Program-made: the position numbers and the translations under genes
Notes under the pieces: model-generated
Database searches by the model: none
Seen by the model: only the letters and a program-made list of their open reading frames with translations
Told to the model about the DNA's origin: nothing
Source of the DNA: Punctularia strigosozonata HHB-11173 SS5
Lineage: Eukaryota; Basidiomycota; Agaricomycetes; Corticiales; Punctulariaceae
DNA length: 64,000 nucleotides
Direction: 5' to 3'
Assembly (NCBI RefSeq): GCF_000264995.1
Contig: NW_006767436.1
Location: 471,414-535,413, forward strand
Shown here: piece after piece, positions 47,173-59,165 of the stretch
Position numbering within the stretch: the stretch's first letter is position 1
Layout of the letters: each line of letters starts with the position of its first letter

Positions 47173-49880
47173 GAGGCCCTCGTTGCGTATATAGTACCAG
47201 AAATAACGCGCGTATCAACATGAACACGTTTGCGCGCTGTGAAAAGCAGGCCGCTCCTATAATTATCGGGATGGGTGGCGTCCTTCTGGATAAGCTTTAA
47301 GTATTAGCGTGTGCGATAGCGCATCTGAGCTATCGCGGTCGTCATGCTTTCCGCGCGTCATGATATTTAGAGGCTCTCGGATGCAGTACCGTCCACTTCC
47401 GTGTGCCTTGATGGTGATCAATACGGAGGCGCGAAATGACTGGTCTTTGATCTGTCGGGGCCCTTCGAATTCGTGCCCATCGATTGTATCGCGGAACATG
47501 TTGCAACCGTGCGCATATATGCATTCCAAACAGCCTCACGAAATCGCTCAAAGTAGGATCCATCGTGGAAGTGCTAGCAGCATTTCATTCCTGTTATCAG
47601 AGTACGCAAACATGCTGTATCCGTGAGTGCATCCAGTAGTATGTAGGACCCTTCGGACCGCCCGTTAAACTTGCGTCCGCTGGTAATGCCGTCAGGCCCC
47701 ATAGAAGCAACCCCAACCACGGTTCTTTGAGTGCTGCCGACCGCGGCACCATGAACCCTACAGCGAGTTGAGAAGGAGTGGAGGGGGGGCGTTGGTCTCG
47801 GCGAGTGGAGCGAGCATGAGAGAATCAGGCTCGACGAGCATAAACTTATGAGCGTTGCGGCGCAGGTCATGACGACTAGAATACAACGCTGTAGTATCCT
47901 GGTCCTTGCCTCTGCAAGGCAGGATGGAGTGTCCTATCCGCTGTTCCCCATCTCCGAGATCTGCGTAAGGCATCCGGCGGCCCGATGTTCATATCGATCC
48001 CATTACGAGTGTAGGCCGGTATCAAAGCTTTCCAGAGCGCTGACTTGGACGGTTCTGTGAAAGGGATATCCGTTCCGAACGCCCTGTCGATGGCTTCCGC
48101 GGCTTCTTTACTCCGTTTGCGACCGGGATCGATAGCGTAGAGAACGTGTTTGCCGCGACGTGCGAGGAGGATGGCACGACGGTTTAGAACATCGCATGTG
48201 CTTGACATCCATAGGTTAGTTAAAGGTGCAAGTAGCAGGGATCGGGAGCAGAAGAGGGCCGGCAGCTCGTCCTTCTGCAAGGGTCAGTACCGAAATACTC
48301 GGCGAGTTCCCGACTTTCTCGATGGGGCGTAAATCTGGTGACAGCCCTGGGCCCGAGCGTTCGTGAAGCCGGGTAGTGGCGAATATTGATTCAGGCGTCA
48401 CGTTACCACCGGGCGGCTCGAATATATTGTATCGTATGCGTATTCTTGGCGCGAGACTCGGGCACGGGGGGCCGCACTACGGCCACTAGAAATGAGATGA
48501 AGAAGAGGTTCTACCAGATAACCACGAGACCTGGGCCGGCGAGTGATTCACGCCCATCCACGCCGTTCTGTCGAGAGAAACCCAGGGGTTTATGAGGCGT
48601 GACGAGCCAGTGAATGGATCGTGTGTGCCGCAGCAGCCGCCAGAAGACGGGAGGAGAGCTACTTTCTCGTTATCCGGGAATTCCAGACTGTGGTTCCGAC
48701 GCTTCATGTGAGCAGATACGTGCAGCAGCGAGGCAACGTGCCGAAGCTTTATAGTTCGGGGGTTCAGGTCTCAATATTCGCGATCTGCGAGTCTCGATGG
48801 AGGGTGGGGATGCAGATCCGTTGTAGTATTTGCGATGTCCGAGTAGTCCGTTAGAGCGGGGGTGGTACCGGTGCGGAGGCGGAGGTGGGCCGCGTGCACG
48901 TCCTCCGAGTTGAGGGAGCGTAAGATGACGTGCGAGGCGTTCCTCCCATGAGAGAGAAAGACCAAGGTTCGGATTGGGTTGAGAGGTTGGTTTCGGAGAT
49001 ACCCGCAGCGCTCAAATCGGGCGCATGGATTGCCGCTATTCTGGACGTGAGGTTGCAGCCGTGCGTGTTTGATGAGCGCGCGACGAGACCGAAGGTGAAC
49101 ATGGGCGCAGAAGCGTACCGCTGGGCAATAGAGCATACACTCCCGAGCAGCTATGTGCAGAACCGCAGCGCGAGCAGACCGCGAGGCGTTGTGCGAGACG
49201 GAAGGGGATGACAGACTGGGAAGTCGCGGTTCGATTTGGGTTTCGGAAGAAGTCCTGGCCGTGGGAGCGGTTCCTGGGCGATGGCGGAGCGCTCGTCGCT
49301 GGCGCACGGGTCCTGCATTTGAATCGCTGTTCGTCGTCGCGATCCTGGTTTTGGACGAGGTATTCCGAGCAGGTGGACGACGGAGCCGCGCGGTGGTGGC
49401 GCCGGCGGGTTGGGCGCCGCCCTCTCGAGCGTGTCCGACCCATCTGTTTCTGGGCGGAGGCTGGACCGATTGCCAGCGCCGCGAGGCATTCGAGGGGTGG
49501 TTCCTTGCGTGATCAGGTGGATGAAATGCGCACGCAATCACGGCATGGACCTCTGTTGATTGCCCTTCTCAGGTGTTATGTTACAAGGTTGTATGAAGTT
49601 CTCGATTTCTAGACTGGATTGCCCAGCGTCTGCCCTCGCCACGACCGGCGGTGGCCTTGTGCCCGGGACGGAGGAACGACATCCGAGAGGAAGATTGGCG
49701 GGTGATCTTAGGGGGAGGCGGGCGGCGGCATGGTTCAAGTGGAGCGTCATTTGGGCTTCCGATCGAGACCCGAAGAAGCGGGAGATGCTTTGTCAGCTGT
49801 ATATCAATGACGACGAAATTCGACGTCACTCCGACCCCCCCTTCCCTCGCCTCCGCTGACGTCGAGCTTACAACAGCGTC
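47173..49880. other. Gene-poor stretch, about 2.7 kb, with possible coding remnant
   Basis: This is the longest interval without an assigned gene. On the minus strand at 48280-47876 one frame reads protein-like (AILLARRGKHVLYAIDPGRK, then SKEAAEAIDRAFGTDIPF), and an adjacent frame at 47973-47758 continues in similar style (HKFMLVEPDSLMLAPLAETN). I do not recognise the family and no start is convincing. At 48771-49541 long frames exist on both strands, probably due to GC content. The last 60 nt hold two CRE-like sites for the bZIP gene. Confidence 0.4.
49821..49864. promoter_or_regulatory. Two CRE-like sites upstream of the bZIP gene
   Basis: TGACGTCG occurs on the minus strand at 49821-49828 and on the plus strand at 49857-49864, within 60 nt of the ATG. 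Atf1/CREB-type bZIP proteins bind TGACGTCA-like sites, so autoregulation is plausible. Confidence 0.5.
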
Positions 49881-52199
49881 ATGGTCGCCCGAAGTTCCAG
49901 CTCCTCCCCCGAGCCCGCTACGAATAATCGGGCGCAGACACAGCCTAAAGCGAAGCAGGACACCGACGCCGACGCCGACGCCGACGCCAAGGTCACCGTC
50001 ACCGAGCCCACCCCCGACGCCTCCCTACCACCGCCTCCCGTCCCCGTCAAGGCCCAGCAAGGAAAGGCTCCGGCCAGGCCCCCGCCCCGACCGCTGGAAC
50101 GTCGGTCCAACTTTGACCTCGAGCCCAATCCCTTCGAGCAGTCCTTTTCCGTCTCGTCCAGGCACAGCGCCTCGTCGCTCCGCACCCAGTCGCATCCGTC
50201 GTCCGATCGCCAGCAATCGCTGGGTCCATCCACCCGCGACTCGACCTCGTCGCAGTCCACCAACGCGGCCCGCCCCAACTCGCCCTCGCATCAGGCCGGT
50301 AAAGATGGCAACACCGAGAAGCGGTCGACTTCGCCCAAGCCCATGCTCCCGCCGTTGGCGTCCATCAACAGCCCCGCGGAGTCGTACAACTGGTTCTCGG
50401 CCGCCTCCTTCGCCAACTCTTTGCGGTCGGGGCCCTTATCGCCCGCCATGCTCGCCGGTCCTCAGTCGGGCACGCAGCAGGACTCCACCACCCACGTCCC
50501 CTTCGACCCCGCTACGTTCCGCACCGGTCTCACTCCTCGTACAGGTTTAACACCCGGGACGGGTCTCACCCCCCTTCTCGGGGGTCCACTCAGTTTCCCA
50601 CCACCTTCTCCGAACACGGCAGCCTTCTTGGGTCTCGTTCAAGGAGGAGGTCAAGCCAACGGCACGAACGCAGCGACCATCACGCCCAACACCCTCAGCG
50701 CCATCACCGGCGTTCTCGCCGCCAGCAGCGCCCAGAATTCGAACAATGCTCAGGCTCCGAGCCTCGCCAACCAGCTGTCCTATCAACAGCAGGCGCAGAT
50801 GCAGCACGTACCCCTGTCTCAGGAAGGCTACGCCGGCCAAGGCGACTACGACGACCCCAACGGGCAGAACTACGCGCAGATGACCAACGCGGCCAATACG
50901 GCCGCGAACGGCCTTTTCTTGCTCAGCCAGGCTCATCAAGAGTTGACCAAACGGGAAGAGGCGCAGCGGCACATGAACGCTCAAAATACTGCTGGTAATG
51001 ACGTCAATGTCTACGATGTTCGTCGCGTCACCGTTAACCCCTGAGTGAAACAGCTAACAACAAGCGGGGAACCAAGCGCAAGTCCTACGACGTCGCCCCA
51101 ACCCCCAACGAGCAAGCTGTTCATACTGGTACGTTGTCCGCCCGTGTGGGGTTGGTCGTTGTCCTAGAGTTATATCGGGCAACGGCTTTGCCGCGTAATC
51201 AGTACACGATCGGAGACATGCCGCTGACCACATGTCGCAACAGCGACCAAGGGCAAACGCACACGCTCGAACACGACCTCTTCTCGCGGCAAACGCGGGG
51301 TTAGCACGGGTGCATCCGACGAAGACGACGACGACGACGACGATATGGACGGTAAGTCTCACCGACGGTCACCTGATTTCCCAACGTGCCGCCGGGGGCG
51401 GCCGATACTCGGCGCGGCGTGTTTCCCACGCATGCCATGATATGTTATCCCGCCTCCCCCCGTTCCTGACCGGGTTTGAATCGTGCCAGCATGCAGAGGG
51501 CTGATCAACCCGTTCTGTTTCTGCCAGGCGCGGACCAGCAGTCGCTGTCGCCAAGTGGGACGGGCAAAAACGGACGACAGAAGAAGCCCGAGACGGAGGA
51601 GGAGAAGCGGAAGAACTTCCTGGAGCGCAACCGACAGGGTGAGTTTGCGATCTTTTACCTCATCGCGACCCCCGCCGTGGACGTCATCGCTCGCATATGC
51701 CTCCGAAAGTATGTTTTGTGTATGTACTTGATGCTGATTAGCTGTCGCCAGCGGCGCTCAAGTGTAGGCAACGCAAGAAGGCCTGGTTGGCCCAGTTGCA
51801 GGCCAAGGTCGAATTCCTCACGAACGAGAACGAGCGGTTGACGAGCGCACTGGTATGTCTGTACATCGCAGCGCACTCTTGCTCGTCGCTCATCCGCACC
51901 CCTTTCCTCTCAGGTGTCATCACGAGAGGAGATTGCGCGATTAACGGCGCTTGTGAACGCTGGCCACCCCCACGCGGCCGCGACTTCGGTACGTTACGCC
52001 GCGCGATGATATTCAAACCGGAGTGGAAAACTTATCGCGAACAAACTCCTCGGGAATGTCTCTCCTTCAGGCGAACACGGTGCCGGTCGTTCCGGTCGCG
52101 ACGAGCAACGGGCCCCCGGTGAGCGTGAACGTGAGCATGGCGCCGGCGAGCGCGAAGACCGCGACGGTGGGCGGAGGGAGCAGAGGTTACGGGTACTGA
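49881..52199 (+). CDS. ATF1: Atf1/CREB-type bZIP transcription factor
   Basis: Atf1-type factors act below the Sty1/Hog1 stress MAPK. Exons 49881..50994, 51054..51128, 51244..51351, 51528..51638, 51752..51852, 51914..51988, 52071..52199; 570 codons. The N-terminus has an Asp-Ala repeat from GACGCC units, then ESYNWFSAASFANSLRSGPL and three copies of TGLTP (FRTGLTPRTGLTPGTGLTPL), a signature of the Atf1/Aca1 group. A basic, acidic-run linker (SDEDDDDDDD) precedes the basic region NFLERNRQAALKCRQRKK (with N-x7-R) and a leucine zipper to about 520, split over three exons. Nuclear. A perfect TGACGTCA lies in intron 1. Group assignment is secure; the symbol is by analogy to fission yeast. Confidence 0.92.
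50999..51006 (+). promoter_or_regulatory. Perfect CRE palindrome in intron 1 of the bZIP gene
   Basis: TGACGTCA lies 5 nt inside the intron that starts at 50995. It is a full consensus site for Atf1/CREB proteins and may serve feedback control; chance occurrence is possible. Confidence 0.4.
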
Positions 52200-53409
52200 T
52201 CATCGATCATGCGCCTTATCCGACCGTTGGACCCCGTGCCCCGTGCTTGTTCGCGTATACCCACCACCTCCTCCTCCCTCGTCCTGCATTCAATTCACGA
52301 CACCGCGACGTCGCTGCACCCGGAGATATCCGTGCATCGGTTTCGCGAAGATCATCCATCATTCACGAGCGCGCAAGACTGTTGTTGTTGTTGTTCTTGT
52401 ATCAAACTCGCCCACCTAGGTCCCTCACTCCCTGCCTGAGCCGCCGCCGCTGCTCACGAAGAAAGTACTTACATCGCCTTTTATCTATCATTATGCTGCT
52501 GCGATACACGACGCACTCTGGGTTAGCATACAGCTTACCCTTTTCATTTGTACAACGTCTTTACTCCTCGCCTATCCCCTCTATCACAACCTCACCGTCC
52601 ACAGACTATATCTCCTATCTCTTTGCCCCTCTGTCTCTTCGAGCATGTCACGACTGTACACGATCCCCCGTATGTGTCTCTACTGCCCCCCAGTGCCGGT
52701 GTACACATCCTTGTGTTGTTCGCCGTTTGTTGATTTTTTTTCTTTTCTTTTTTTTTGATACGTGCACAAACCAATGTAACCCACGTAGTAGAAGCCCAAT
52801 GCATGATGTTCGTATCCGATGGTGTCAGGTTGAGTAATCGGTGAAATTCTAATGCGCCGTGATGATTGCTCCTACATGGATTTCAAAGCTGCAACACGTC
52901 ACGATGACCACTCAAGTCTCTCTCATTCCATCCTTCATGGACTTCATATCAGCAGCAAAAAAAACCCGTGGCGGCGTCCGATCCATGCGCGTATAGTCGT
53001 GAAGAACAACCGAAACCCACGAAGACGTCATCAGACGTTCCCCGGTCTTCCTGATGTCCTGGCGCGGACCGCCTCTGCCTTCGTGACCTGCGCGAACGCG
53101 CCGTGGACGCTTCCTCCGGTTCTGCAGCCCATCATCTGACCCCGCTGGTGGGTCGGGTGCGCGGCCATACCACCTGCTTTTCTGCAACTTTTCCCCCCGG
53201 GTGTTACGACGCGGAGGCGTATGAAATACGGCGGCTAGGTGGTGCCATCAACCTTCGAAAAGCCGGGGATGCTGTGGGGGATGTAAGGGGACGCTCGGTG
53301 GTCATGCGGGGAAGTCACCGGCCTGGGGTATAAAGCCTGCCTTCGTCGGGGCCGCGTTTCCTCGTCTACGGAAATCCCTGAAGTCTGCGGAGGAAGCGCC
53401 GAGGCTACG
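52200..53409. other. Intergenic, bZIP 3' region and epimerase promoter
   Basis: No gene. Pyrimidine-rich 3' UTR-like sequence with TGTTG repeats at 52379-52393 and T runs at 52731-52756. Near the epimerase gene GCGGGG-type sites (53307, SYGGRG) and a TATA box (53329) are seen. Confidence 0.5.
53329..53334 (+). promoter_or_regulatory. TATA box of the aldose 1-epimerase gene
   Basis: GGGGTATAAAGCC, about 76 nt before the ATG at 53410; a good core-promoter match for position and sequence. Confidence 0.6.
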
Positions 53410-55122
53410 ATGGTGATGTTCGCGAGCTTGGCTAGGTGCTTCGTTGCATGTGCGTCTTTGGCGACCGTTGTAGGAGCGCTGTCGTTGCGGCAGAGAGGAG
53501 GGACGGCCAACGTGAGTGTGAGCGCGCGGGGGCCTTGAATCGTGTCGAGGCCCGACGGCTGACTTGCTATAACGTTCTGCAGCCTCTGGAAGCTGTCAAG
53601 ATATCGTCTCCAGACGGGTCCGCATACGCCAATTTTATCCCTTACGGCGCGATCGTGACCAATTTCTTCGTCAAGGACAAGGTACGTTCCTCTGTTTGGG
53701 TTTCCTGAGGCCGGTCTGAGCGAGCTACTGTGTTAGCATGGAAAATTCCGCGACATTATCCTTGGCTACGACAACCATGTGAGCTGCTATGACATGTTCA
53801 TCACGCCGTAGACGTAGCCGGCTGAACGCGTCGCAGACAAACTATCTGACGGACGCGTTGGGTCACCCGTACTTTGGGCCTATCGTCGGAAGGTTCGTCG
53901 GAATCCTTCTCAGACCTTTTTCGTCGCGACCGACGACTGATATACATCCGACTGTTTTTCCCAGATACGCCAATAGGATCAAGAATGGCACGTTCTCGAT
54001 TCCTCCGACTCGCAGCACGCCGTCGTCTGGGCCCGGCGTTTTCCACATCGTCGAGAACGAGAACGGCGGTATGTTTGTATGGTCGACACGCTCCTTGGGA
54101 GACACTCACTCACATAAATACCGTTTTTCACAGGTAAGGATACACTACACGGAGGTTCTGACGGGTTCGACCGTCGCGTGTGGACCGTCTCCAAGCAGAC
54201 GGCGCACTCTGTTACTTTCACGGTGCTCGATCCGGACGGAATGCAGGGATTTCCAGGCACGGTACACGCCACCGTACGCACCTTCATTTCCGTATGTTAT
54301 CCTTCGCAGATTGACTGACACGTACCGCAACGTGATAGGTCACGTACACGCTCGAGAACCACGCGACGTGGAACATCAAGATCCATGCGACGGCGGACAA
54401 GCTGACGCCTATCATGCTCTCGGGGCACCATTATTGGAACCTCGAGGCGTTCGAGGAGTCGGCGGACCTGGACGCGCACTTTGCGCAGTTCCCGTCCTCG
54501 AGGGTCGTGGGCACCGACGGCATCCTGATCCCGACCGGAGAGTTGCTCGAGGTCGAGGGCACCCCGCTCGATTTCCGCAAGGCGAAGAGCATCGGGGCGG
54601 CGATCAACCAGACCGCCGGCCTTGACTACTGCGGTACAGGTGAGATAGGACAGTATATGAACACGAGGGATACACATTAAACGGGCGTAACCAATAGGAT
54701 GCGTCGGATTTGATAATTGCTGGGTCTATGACGAGCACGACGAGAAGAAGCCCGTCTTCTCCCTCTGGAGCACCAACTCGGGTATCCGGTTGGACGTGAC
54801 CACCAATCAGCCTGCGCTGCAGGTACGTTCATCGCGCCGCATGTCACACCGCCCCCATTCGACCCGAGGCCTGCTCACGATTCGTTCTCCTTCCCCCCAG
54901 GTCTACACCTGTGACGGCATCTTCAACGCCAGCCTTCCAATCCCGCGCAAGGCCGACCAAGGCGGCCCGTCCGAGTTCTACACCGACCACTCGTGCCTGG
55001 TGGTGGAGCAAGAGTCGTGGATCGATGCCATCAACCAGCCGGAGTGGGGGATTGACCAGATATACGGGCCGAAGCGGGACTATAACTGGGAATCTACGTA
55101 CGCATTCAGCGTCATCCACTGA
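53410..55122 (+). CDS. Secreted aldose 1-epimerase (mutarotase)
   Basis: Mutarotases interconvert alpha and beta anomers of glucose and galactose. Nine exons: 53410..53511, 53583..53681, 53737..53778, 53837..53892, 53965..54068, 54134..54273, 54339..54639, 54698..54822, 54901..55122; 396 codons. Residues 1-23 are a signal peptide (ASLARCFVACASLATVVGAL), so the enzyme is probably extracellular, unlike the cytosolic mammalian GALM. Motifs: YGAIVTNFFVKDK, VGRYANRIKNG, HGGSDGFDRRVW, His211 in SGHHYWNL (general acid), Glu359 in CLVVEQESW (general base by position). The third exon is 42 nt. CreA-type sites upstream suggest glucose repression. Confidence 0.92.
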
Positions 55123-55364
55123 GCGTGGAAATTGTAACTTAGCAAGATCAACAAAATGATGTATTACCCTGCACCATGTGAACGTCAGGTGGTATGGATG
55201 CCGAAGCGTTGGCAGAAGAAAGTCGTTGCCGCATCCACACTTACCTCCGCAGTGGGAAGTGACTTGTTACTCGGTAATCGTGATATGCACTTGCGTACAA
55301 ATGAGCGTACATTGGTTTAAACAGGAATAATGTCCCGCACGCGGGGCCCGTAAGTCCGAAGGCG

Positions 55365-56508
55365 CTAATTCTTTGAGCTAGTACCACCAAACATCTCCAC
55401 GAGACTTCTTTCAGCTGGAACCGCTGTTATGGTCTGAAGATGAGGGAGGCTGTCAGGCTGTGCTATTGACGTACGATATGCGGAGAACTGCACCTTTACA
55501 CCATCGACATCCCAAGCGATCTCCCGCATATCCTTCAGCCGTTCTTTAAGCATGCTGTAGTGCCGCTCGGGAAGCCGGCGTCCGGCGTCGACGGATTCCT
55601 CGAGCCATGTAGGTTTCAGGATGTGTGGCTTGGATATGGAGATCTCTGAGCTCAGCGAGAGATACGCGTATATCAAGCTCAACTCACCTTTTGACGGGTA
55701 GTGGTCAGCCACTTGTGCATCTTGCTCGCGGATAGTTGCATGGAGGTGAGGATATGGGTCGCCCGAGAGGCGCTGTGCAGCACTTCGCCTCCGCCAAGCG
55801 CGATGAGGCGCTTCAGCTCCTGGTCTACGCGTCTGATGAGCGACTTGCCGTGACATGAGTGCTGGAACTGTCTGAACCTGTGGTGTATCCGGTATAGCCG
55901 TCGATGTATATTCGTAGGCCTCTGAAGATCTTCTTCTCGAGTCTGGTCTTCATCCAGGAAGGCTTGGAAGAAGATTCCCCGTCGAGCGAAGCAGACGGGT
56001 CGTCGAAGGTCTGGCCAGGGTATTGTTCCTTCAGCTTCGCGGAGCGGTCGTCCATGTATTCTTTCGGTGGGCCGCGCCTTTCACCGCGCTGGTGACCGGT
56101 CACGCCGGAGTCGATGTATTCTACATCGCATTGGTGTTCGGACCGGCGGCACGCCCCTTAATCTCAATTTAGCTCACCATAGCGCAGAGGAAGGTCTGAA
56201 TGGGTGATGGGATTCGCTTCGTCTTTGAGCGTGTTGAGCAGGTGGCGGGTCAGAGCTTTGTCTGACGGAGGCTTCCTCGCGGTTGCGGCTTCCGGATCGC
56301 GCTTTCCGACGCGTCTTCGCTCTTCGAACGCGTCAATATGGCGCTGGCTTGCATTGTGAATCGCGTATGGGTTGTACTTGAGGCACGCTTGCTTGGTGGT
56401 AACTGTCTTGTGTCGGACTGCACCGGAAGCGGAACGGGGCTCTTCTGGGTGCAGGTCGTCTGAATCGGACCTCTTCTTCGACTTGATAATCGTGACAAAT
56501 TTGTCCAT
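55365..56508 (-). CDS. Stand-alone Rev1-type BRCT protein
   Basis: Exons complement(55365..55628, 55688..55824, 55878..56120, 56178..56508), 324 codons. The BRCT domain (about 175-264) begins KKIFRGLRIYIDGYTG, continues LKRLIALGGGEVLHSASRAT, HILTSMQLSASKMHKWL and ends VKPTW-like (ILKPTWLEESVDAGRRL). This pattern, with the IDGYTG turn and the HSxSxxTHI strand, is that of the N-terminal BRCT of the translesion polymerase Rev1. The protein ends about 60 residues after the BRCT; the Y-family polymerase core is absent and the convergent epimerase gene leaves no room for it. The N-terminal 110 residues are basic with short helices. Function in DNA-damage tolerance is inferred. Divergent from FPGS. 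Confidence 0.82.
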
Positions 56509-56696
56509 GACGGTCGTTAGGATGCGTGCGATCACTGCAATATATACATAGTCAATGTGGACGTGGTCGATGTCAGACCCGGATGTGGCGCGAGTTCGGT
56601 TTGTGGTTGAGTAACCACGTGGCGGATACGTGGTTATCTAATCTTATCTATTTGACTGGCTGGAAGTTCTCGCTCGTTCTGAAGGGGACTCCTTTG
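56509..56696. promoter_or_regulatory. Short divergent promoter, BRCT gene / FPGS
   Basis: 188 nt between the BRCT ATG and the first FPGS ATG considered here. If FPGS is also read from its second ATG (56907) the leader is about 400 nt. No TATA box is clear. Confidence 0.45.
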
Positions 56697-59165
56697 ATGC
56701 TCCGAGCTTCGAGGACAGGAACATTACCAATTGTAGACATCTGGTCAAAATCGACCTTCGAGCGTTTCCGCCCGCTGCGCCTCCGCCCGCTGCCTTCACG
56801 TCGACACGCTCTGCACGGACAGGGTATCAGGCCCACGTCGACGAGAGGATTAGTCTCAGACGCCACACTCTTGAGGAATACCCACTTGCAAAAGACTCGA
56901 GAAGTTATGAGCGGCGCTTCGAAGACATACACCGATGCCGTCGCTGCCCTCAATGACACGCAATCGAACGCGGCTACTCTAGATGCAGTTCGTGCATCGG
57001 GCGGGAGGTTGTCGCAGTTCGCCATACCGGAGATGATAGAGTACTTGCACAGGATAGGGTACACGGTGAGTTGAGTTTGCATACCCCACACCTCCTTGTT
57101 CGTGATACGGAGCGTCATCTCCCTCGATCATGCACACCCCTCACTTGTATACTGGATGCTAACGCAGGTGATAGCCAGAAGATCTTAACAGAATGAACGT
57201 CATCCACGTCACTGGCACGAAGGGCAAGGGATCCACTTGTGCGTTCGTGGACTCGATACTCCGTCGGGAACGTCCCAGCTTCAAAGTCGGTGCGTTCTCG
57301 ATAACGGCTTTCGTTCAGTCTAACAGCACTCTCTGACGCCTGACCTGCACCTTCTATCGCGATACACAATAGGTCTCTACACGTCCCCTCACCTCGTGGC
57401 CGTCCGTGAACGCATCCGCATAAACGGCACTCCCATATCTGAGGAGCTGTTCGCAAAGTAAGTAGAACTTGTTCCTCGTGACGTTCCTTCCACGCTTCAT
57501 ACTCATGACCGCCTCCACGCCTCGTGTTTGCGTTATGCCTAGGTTCTTCTTTGAGGTCTATGACCGCCTGTCTGCGAACACTAAGAGGGCACATGAAAGC
57601 ACTCCTGAGAAACCAAACTACTTCCGCTTCGTCACGCTGGTCGCATACCATGCGTTCCTCCAGCTTGGGGTGAGTGTTTCTCATCTTGTGCCTGGGGTTC
57701 GTCAGCTATTTTTGACGATCACCTAATCTTTTGTTCACAGGTGGACGCGACCATCCTCGAGGTCGGCGTGGGTGGGATGTACGACTCAACGAACATTGTC
57801 CCGAAACCTATCGTCACAGGCGTCACTGCCCTCGGTATTGATCATGTTGGGGTCTTGGGGAAGACTCTCCCCGAGATCGCATGGCAGAAGGGAGGGATAT
57901 ACAAAGTAGGGGGAGATCCTGGCTCGTTTACGCTTTCAGGCGCCCTGACACCGCAGATCATCCAGGAAGGAGTTCCGGCACTCTCTGTAGCGCAGCCTGA
58001 AGAGGCACTCGAAGTCTTGCGAAAGCAAGCAATCGACCGCAAGGTGCGCGAATCCCACCATATTCGCCTACGAAACTCGCTCACACGACTGTCTCCATGC
58101 AGGCTTCCGAATTCATCGTCGTGCCCGACACTGCGGCGTTATACTCGATCAAACTCGGACTCCCGGGTGCTCACCAGCGCCAGAACGCCAACCTCGCCAT
58201 ACACCTCGTCCGGACCTTCCTCGCTAACCCGACCATCGCTGCCAAATCGAACCGCCCTCCGCCGACCTTCGACTCGGAAGGTGCAGCACCGCTGCCGGCG
58301 ACGTTCGTCGGCGGTCTGCAGAACGCGCGCTGGCCCGGCAGGTGTCAGACCGTGCCCGACCCAGACCCGGCGAACGCGAAGACGACGTGGTACCTCGACG
58401 GCGCCCACACCAAGGAAAGCTTGGAGTTCTGTATGGCTTGGTATGTCAGCCCGGGGGCCGGCTTGCCGTTGTACGAGAGGTATGTTCCCCTTCGTTCTTC
58501 TGACCTTCACCTAGCGCATTGTCTTTGATGGTGACGCTTCGATCTTCGTAGTGCGCCGCGTCCCATGCGTGTCCTCGTCTTCAACTGCACCGCCGGTCGG
58601 TCGGGCCCGGCGTTGCTGGGAGGCATGCTGGAGAAGACGGCGTCGCAACTGCAAATTCACCACGTAGATAAAGAGGTTAGCGTGGATTCCTTCCGATGCG
58701 TCAGCTTGTCGCTGATTCGTTGGGTATAAGGCTGCCGCGGAGGATCTGGAAGGTACAGACGACGATGACCTCGATCCAAACAAGTTCTTCGACCACGTCA
58801 TCTTTTGTTCGAACGTCACGTATGCCGACGGCGGATATAAAGGAGGTTAGTCGACGTTGCTATTTCTTGCTCCTTCGGGGTTGTGCTCATCACGCCCGCT
58901 CGTATCAGATCTGACCTCGAAGAACGTCCACGAATCCGACCTGGCGAAGATGAAGGTGCAGAACGAGCTCGCCGCGGCTTGGACTGCGCTAGTGCCATCG
59001 TTCCCCAAGTCGAACATCCACGTTCTGCCCTCCATCGAGCACGCGATCAGGACCGTGCGCGGGCTACAAACCGAGGAGCGGCCCGTCAAGGTCCTCGTCA
59101 CGGGCAGCTTGCACCTCGTCGGAGGCGTCATCGAGGTGGCCGGTTTAGCCAAGGTCGCGCTGTGA
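56697..59165 (+). CDS. MET7: Folylpolyglutamate synthase, possible dual start
   Basis: FPGS adds glutamates to folates, retaining them in cytosol and mitochondria and supporting methionine and thymidylate synthesis. Exons 56697..57065, 57175..57289, 57373..57457, 57543..57669, 57741..58043, 58103..58479, 58552..58675, 58731..58845, 58909..59165; 623 codons from ATG 56697, 553 from in-frame ATG 56907. The extra 70 residues are Arg/Ser/Leu-rich without a run of acids ([20 protein letters not shown]), a good mitochondrial targeting sequence, while the second start [16 protein letters not shown] is the usual cytosolic-type N-terminus. Family motifs: [15 protein letters not shown] (P-loop), [49 protein letters not shown]. 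Alternative starts for the two compartments are known in this family. Confidence 0.93.

Noticed and set aside
47758-48280. Short-chain dehydrogenase pseudogene
   Set aside because: Loose similarity of a few segments only; no Gly-rich NAD motif or YxxxK found.
48771-49541. Gene encoding a 256-residue Arg/Ser-rich protein on the minus strand
   Set aside because: All three frames are equally open in this GC-rich stretch, no ATG start, no motif.
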